Source: a virus. From it: 31,503 nt of DNA. A program made the translations under genes and the position numbers. The notes under the pieces are model-generated. The model was not told the DNA's origin and ran no database searches. It saw only the letters and a program-made list of their open reading frames with translations. Of this stretch, positions 28,576 through 31,503 are shown in pieces (positions within the stretch are counted from its first letter, which is position 1; every line of letters begins with the position of its first letter). Location of the stretch: positions 1-31,503 of IMG/VR virus record IMGVR_UViG_3300027847_000690; one strand, given 5' to 3'.

Positions 28576-28919
28576 GTGTTGCTCTCCAAGGGAGTCGTCC
28601 CCTCAGTCGGGTAACAACCGGCCGAGGGGACGACATTCGTTTCCTTGAGTTGATGACATCGAGTTGCCTGCATCTCTGCAGACGATGTCTATGTCACAAG
28701 TGCCGCCATCGGGACGGCACACATCCCAACATAGCCGACCGGTGTTTCACCAAATACCGAGAGCCCCGTCCAGGCGGTGGGACCTGATCCGAGGCTCTCA
28801 GATTTACACTCCCCGGCTTCCCTCAGGTGAGGTGAGGTGAGGGTCATCGGATCGTTGTGAGGGACAACCCGAGCCGCAGCTCCATCGCCCAATGCACACC
28901 ATAGTCGAGGGGTGTGTCT
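28576..28919. other. 344-bp non-coding region after terL, rich in inverted repeats
   Basis: No convincing gene. Beside the hairpin at 28594-28634 it holds GTGCCG/CGGCAC (28700-28720), GAGAGCC/GGCTCTC (28759-28799) and CCCTCA/TGAGGG around three GGTGA units (28820-28843). This could be a terminator cluster, an RNA element, or part of a packaging site; the sequence does not decide. A promoter for the following small genes should lie here, but no clear one is seen. Confidence 0.55.
28594..28634 (-). terminator. Strong stem-loop between terL and the small-gene string
   Basis: Arms GTCGTCCCCTC and GAGGGGACGAC are a perfect 11-bp inverted repeat. Inner pairing (one G-U, one mismatch) extends the stem to about 17 bp with a 7-nt loop. 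No U-tract follows on the minus strand, as is common for actinobacterial terminators; the plus strand has a weak T-rich tail. It could end terL transcripts, or act as an RNA processing or stability element, since the next ribosome binding site follows directly. Confidence 0.5.
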
Positions 28920-30353
28920 CTACTTTGTGATCGAGATCGGAGCGATGCTGTAGTCCGGTGGTGGCCGCTTCGGTGAGTTCGCCCAGAAACACGACAACGT
29001 GTCGACGATGTCATCATGTGCGTGTTTCTCGTCCTCCCTGAACTCAGTCAGCTCAGACGTCATCGCCTGGAAGTCCCACTCCAAACCTGACGTCGGGTCG
29101 GCCTCGTCGGTGAGGGTTGGCATCAGGACAGACACACGGCCCTGCTCGATTGACCCTGCGACCGGTTGGGCACGATCGGCTTTCTTGCCTGTCGGCCTGG
29201 CGCCGGTGACACGGGTCACACCGTCGAGGTGTCTCGCTATCTCCTCGATCTGGGCTTTCCCGCCGGAGCCGCCTTCCTGCTCGACGAACACCTTCACACC
29301 GCCATGGTATGCGAGGTTGTCTCGGAGGGCTGTAGCGAGGATGCGGTCGTTGCGTGCACCTGAGCGTGCCCTGAACCGAGCGACATGCTCGATGCAGTAC
29401 AGGCGTTTCACCGGGTCCACTGAGACGAGTGTGCCAACAGTCCAGTCAGGGTCAGGGTTGTCCTGGGTCTTCTCGGTCGAGGCCAGGTCCCAGCAGCGGG
29501 CACGGAACCTGCGGCCCTTCGGGATCGTATGTGCCGGTACCAGCAGCGACGTGTCGAAGAAGTCACCGAGGCCTTCGAGCAGCTCGCCTTCTAGTTCCTG
29601 ACGGCCGAGGCGTGTGCCCTCGTACATGTCGACCACTTCAGCCTTGAAGACGGCTGACAGATTCACGAGGTTGTCTACCGTCGACATGCGGGTTTCGATC
29701 CATGTCGGCTGGGAAGCGCAGCGTTCGACGATGGCCTTCACCAGCGCTACAGGTTTCGGTGTCCCTGTGATCATCACCTTGGCGCCTTCAAGGCGAAGCC
29801 CGGCCACGAGGTTGAACCAGGTTGTGTCCGCCTGGAGTCCCAGGTCGGCGTCCTTGAACTCCGCTATCTCATCGGCCCAGGCACGATTCCACTGGGGGCC
29901 TCGCAGACCGCCCGGTTTCTCTGAGGTGTGGACCTTCAGGTATGAGCCGTCTCCGAGCTTCAGTTCACCGATGGAGCGGTTCCAGTGGAAGTCCTTGCCG
30001 AATGGCATGAGCCGTTCGGGGAGCACGGCCAGCAGCCCTGACTCGCCTTCGACCATGACGTCACGGCCATCAGCGAACGTCTGCGCTACGAGGGCGACAC
30101 GGATGGGTCCGAACTCTTCGATCTCCTCACGTACCCACTCGGCCGCTGAGCGTGTCTTCCCTGAGCCACGTCCTGCACGTAGGAACCAGACGAACCAGTC
30201 GACGTCCGAGTTGCGGAGGGTCTGCTCAGGTCGCGGGTCCCAGCCTTGTTTACCATCGCGGGCACCGACAGATTCAGCTACCTCGGCGTAAGCGGCGGCG
30301 TCTAGGTCAGCGACCCACTTCTCGATCTGGCGCCACTTCGCTCCGTCATCCAT
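28920..30353 (-). CDS. terL: Terminase large subunit
   Basis: 477 residues. ATPase domain: Walker A GRGSGKTR (61-68), Walker B AWADEIAE with D161/E162, and the coupling motif ITGTPK (195-200). Nuclease domain (RNase H-like): ARCWDLAS with D289, KVFVEQEGGSGGK with E358/E360, and the final HDDIVDTLS with D447, D448 and D451. The complete motif set shows an active packaging motor and headful or cos-cutting nuclease. ATG 30353-30351 overlaps the small-subunit gene by 8 bp. Ends before the 344-bp structured non-coding region. Confidence 0.93.
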   Translation of the reverse strand: MDDGAKWRQIEKWVADLDAAAYAEVAESVGARDGKQGWDPRPEQTLRNSDVDWFVWFLRAGRGSGKTRSAAEWVREEIEEFGPIRVALVAQTFADGRDVMVEGESGLLAVLPERLMPFGKDFHWNRSIGELKLGDGSYLKVHTSEKPGGLRGPQWNRAWADEIAEFKDADLGLQADTTWFNLVAGLRLEGAKVMITGTPKPVALVKAIVERCASQPTWIETRMSTVDNLVNLSAVFKAEVVDMYEGTRLGRQELEGELLEGLGDFFDTSLLVPAHTIPKGRRFRARCWDLASTEKTQDNPDPDWTVGTLVSVDPVKRLYCIEHVARFRARSGARNDRILATALRDNLAYHGGVKVFVEQEGGSGGKAQIEEIARHLDGVTRVTGARPTGKKADRAQPVAGSIEQGRVSVLMPTLTDEADPTSGLEWDFQAMTSELTEFREDEKHAHDDIVDTLSCFWANSPKRPPPDYSIAPISITK

Positions 30354-31077
30354 CCGTCGTCACCGCTGGGATGGCGTGAGCCCGCCTCAGAGCGTCCTCC
30401 GAGATCGCTTTGAGGACCATGCGCCGCTCGTCGGGGGTGAGACGCAGCATGTCCACAGGAGCCGACTGGAGGACAGAGACCTCGGGCTCCTGCCTGTGTG
30501 TCGTTGTGCCCCACACCCGGCCCAGCGACTCGACCACCCTGCGGATCTCGATCGACACCTGCAGACGTCGAGTGTGTCGAGACTCCTCCATGTTCTCCGC
30601 CTGAGCATGGAGACGCATCCTCTCATCTGGCTCGTCAGTCACCCCGGCCAACAGTCGGATCTCCTCGATGCGGGTCGCCATGTCCTCGATCGTGCCCATC
30701 TCACGGAGGTGTCCGGCGAGTTGGGTGTTCAAGATCGAGTCCTGCTTGTCCCGGTGGTACTGGGACTCTTTCGGGTTGCCATGCCGGATGTGGGCTCGCT
30801 CCGAAGCACGCCGTACGGAGGTGGCGTTGGCGTAGATCTGGGTGCCGTCGTCGTCTACGAGGGTGCGTGCGACCTGCGAAAAGTTCGCTCCCCGCAGGAT
30901 CATTCCCCATGCTTGGTCTTCGTGGTGGTGTTGGCGGATGATGTCTGTGCCTGGTTGTCCGTCTATGGCTTGTCGCCGTTGGTCTTTGTGTGCTTTGCAT
31001 TGGTCGCTGCCTGGGAGTGAGGTGCGTTTGCAGCGGGTGCCTTTGGTGGTGAGGGCTTGGCAGCGGGTTTGGGCCAT
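30346..31077 (-). CDS. terS: Probable terminase small subunit with N-terminal zinc motif
   Basis: 243 residues. The N-terminus TRCQALTTKGTRCKRTSLPG plus SDQCKAH supplies C6, C16, C27 and H30, a small zinc-binding motif seen at the start of various phage proteins. An HTH-like DNA-binding region follows (AWGMILRGANFSQVARTLVD, TSVRRASERAHIRHGN), then a long helical oligomerisation stretch (REMGTIEDMATRIEEIRLLA) and a C-terminal tail that would contact TerL. Called by position directly before terL and by this layout; small subunits are too variable for certainty. From about 30900 upward the sequence is unusually G+T-rich on the plus strand, so the N-terminal part has different codon use. Confidence 0.7.
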   Translation of the reverse strand: MAQTRCQALTTKGTRCKRTSLPGSDQCKAHKDQRRQAIDGQPGTDIIRQHHHEDQAWGMILRGANFSQVARTLVDDDGTQIYANATSVRRASERAHIRHGNPKESQYHRDKQDSILNTQLAGHLREMGTIEDMATRIEEIRLLAGVTDEPDERMRLHAQAENMEESRHTRRLQVSIEIRRVVESLGRVWGTTTHRQEPEVSVLQSAPVDMLRLTPDERRMVLKAISEDALRRAHAIPAVTTDG

Positions 31078-31078
31078 G

Positions 31079-31495
31079 TCAGTGTCCGGGGTTGATGTTG
31101 GTGTCGAGTTGTTCGTCGGTGGCTCTGGTGGGTCCGCTTGTTACTGCTCCGTGGAAGACTTGCATTTCGTGGATTTTGTGTGCCCAGTCGAATGCTGTGT
31201 TGTTGATGTCGGTGGCTGAGCGGTTCCAGTTGGTGAAGGTGGCTGCTTCGACGGCGAGTTCGAGTGCTCTGTCGAGGTTGTCGATTTGGGGGATGATGCA
31301 GAGCCCTGTGTGTAGGTGGGAGACGGTGTACCTGTTGGGTGAGTAGCTGACGGGGTCGGATTCGGAGCCTGATGCCATGAGGCTGTGGTGGACGCAGAGC
31401 CCTCCGCCTGTGATCCAGCCTTCGATTTGGCTTGTGTGGGTTTCTCCTTCAAGGTCCATGGTGGAGATGTTGAAGACGTGCGGTGGGTCGTCCAT
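31079..31495 (-). CDS. Hypothetical phage protein upstream of terS, 138 aa
   Basis: Begins MDDPPHVFNISTMDLEGETH and includes GGGLCVHHSLMASGSES, TVSHLHTGLCIIPQID and a helix ALELAVEAATFTNW. The layout (short beta domain followed by WTVSH-type strand and helices) recalls small actinophage proteins of unknown function. The stop (31081-31079) is one base before the terS ATG. ATG 31495-31493 is the first in frame, but no stop precedes it in the window, so the gene may start further upstream. A/C-rich codons set it apart from the rest of the window. Confidence 0.7.
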   Translation of the reverse strand: MDDPPHVFNISTMDLEGETHTSQIEGWITGGGLCVHHSLMASGSESDPVSYSPNRYTVSHLHTGLCIIPQIDNLDRALELAVEAATFTNWNRSATDINNTAFDWAHKIHEMQVFHGAVTSGPTRATDEQLDTNINPGH

Positions 31496-31503
31496 GTGTT
31501 CAT

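Noticed and set aside
28759-28799. Seven-base inverted repeat resembling a tRNA acceptor stem
   Set aside because: Total length of 41 nt is far too short for a tRNA and no anticodon or T-arm can be placed. No tRNA was found elsewhere in the window by eye.
28689-28892. 67-codon minus-strand frame in the terL downstream region
   Set aside because: Runs through several inverted repeats, has no ribosome binding site and does not join its neighbours by the overlaps used elsewhere. A 32-codon Cys-rich frame from 28902 was rejected for similar reasons.
1-31503. CRISPR array, integrase, attachment site, insertion sequence, lysis genes
   Set aside because: No regularly spaced repeats, recombinase signatures, transposase motifs or endolysin motifs were seen; the short membrane proteins alone do not justify a holin call.

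Overview
The window is part of a tailed double-stranded DNA phage (or prophage) genome. Essentially every gene lies on the minus strand, so transcription runs from high to low coordinates. The host is most likely an actinobacterium. The evidence is a WhiB-type four-cysteine regulator (a family confined to Actinobacteria and their phages), GC-rich coding, mycobacteriophage-like gene styles, and TANNNT-type -10 boxes apparently placed for leaderless mRNAs. No integrase, lysis, tail-fibre or replication genes are visible, so lifestyle and tail type are undetermined. Genes are packed with 4-bp (ATGA), 1-bp (TGATG), 8-bp and 20-bp stop/start overlaps, which implies translational coupling. Several genes are under 65 codons and were found by following these overlaps.

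In transcription order: (1) 31495-28920 holds an unknown gene, a probable small terminase subunit and the large terminase. (2) 28919-28576 is non-coding and rich in inverted repeats, with one 11-bp perfect stem. (3) 28575-27121 holds small genes: a 50-aa membrane peptide, two helical proteins, a zinc-finger/winged-helix protein, an orphan coding-like frame, and WhiB. (4) 27052-15885 holds the portal and a 3262-aa MuF-headed giant protein with at least three acetyltransferase-like, two ParB-like and several other modules. (5) 15846-14788 holds four small unknown genes. (6) 14797-10572 starts with a promoter-like repeat, then three small genes, a two-domain CMP-sugar synthetase/UDP-sugar hydrolase, two mini-genes, a NeuB/PseI-type synthase and a RuvC-like nuclease. 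(7) 10504-7354 holds XkdF-like protease, scaffold, decoration protein, major capsid protein and a SAP-like protein. (8) 7337-2498 holds small virion proteins, a zinc-finger/Rossmann protein resembling DUF115/Maf enzymes, a double-HTH protein, and the head-tail connector set. (9) 2505-2320 is a Com-like zinc ribbon. (10) 2329-40 starts with the second copy of the promoter repeat, followed by five small genes and galE; another gene begins at the left edge.

The unusual feature is sugar metabolism inside the virion operon. PseG-like, PseI/NeuB-like and PseF/NeuA-like activities, the last three steps to a CMP-activated nonulosonic acid (pseudaminic or related), sit between portal/MuF and capsid genes. 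They lie downstream of a 44-nt element whose only other copy seen here lies upstream of galE. A DUF115-like protein among the head genes is a speculative transferase. My working hypothesis is that the phage makes or completes a nonulosonic-acid glycan, for its own virion or for the host surface. The earlier pathway steps (PseB, PseC, PseH) are not in the window. Family calls come from motif recognition by eye; no database search was run.
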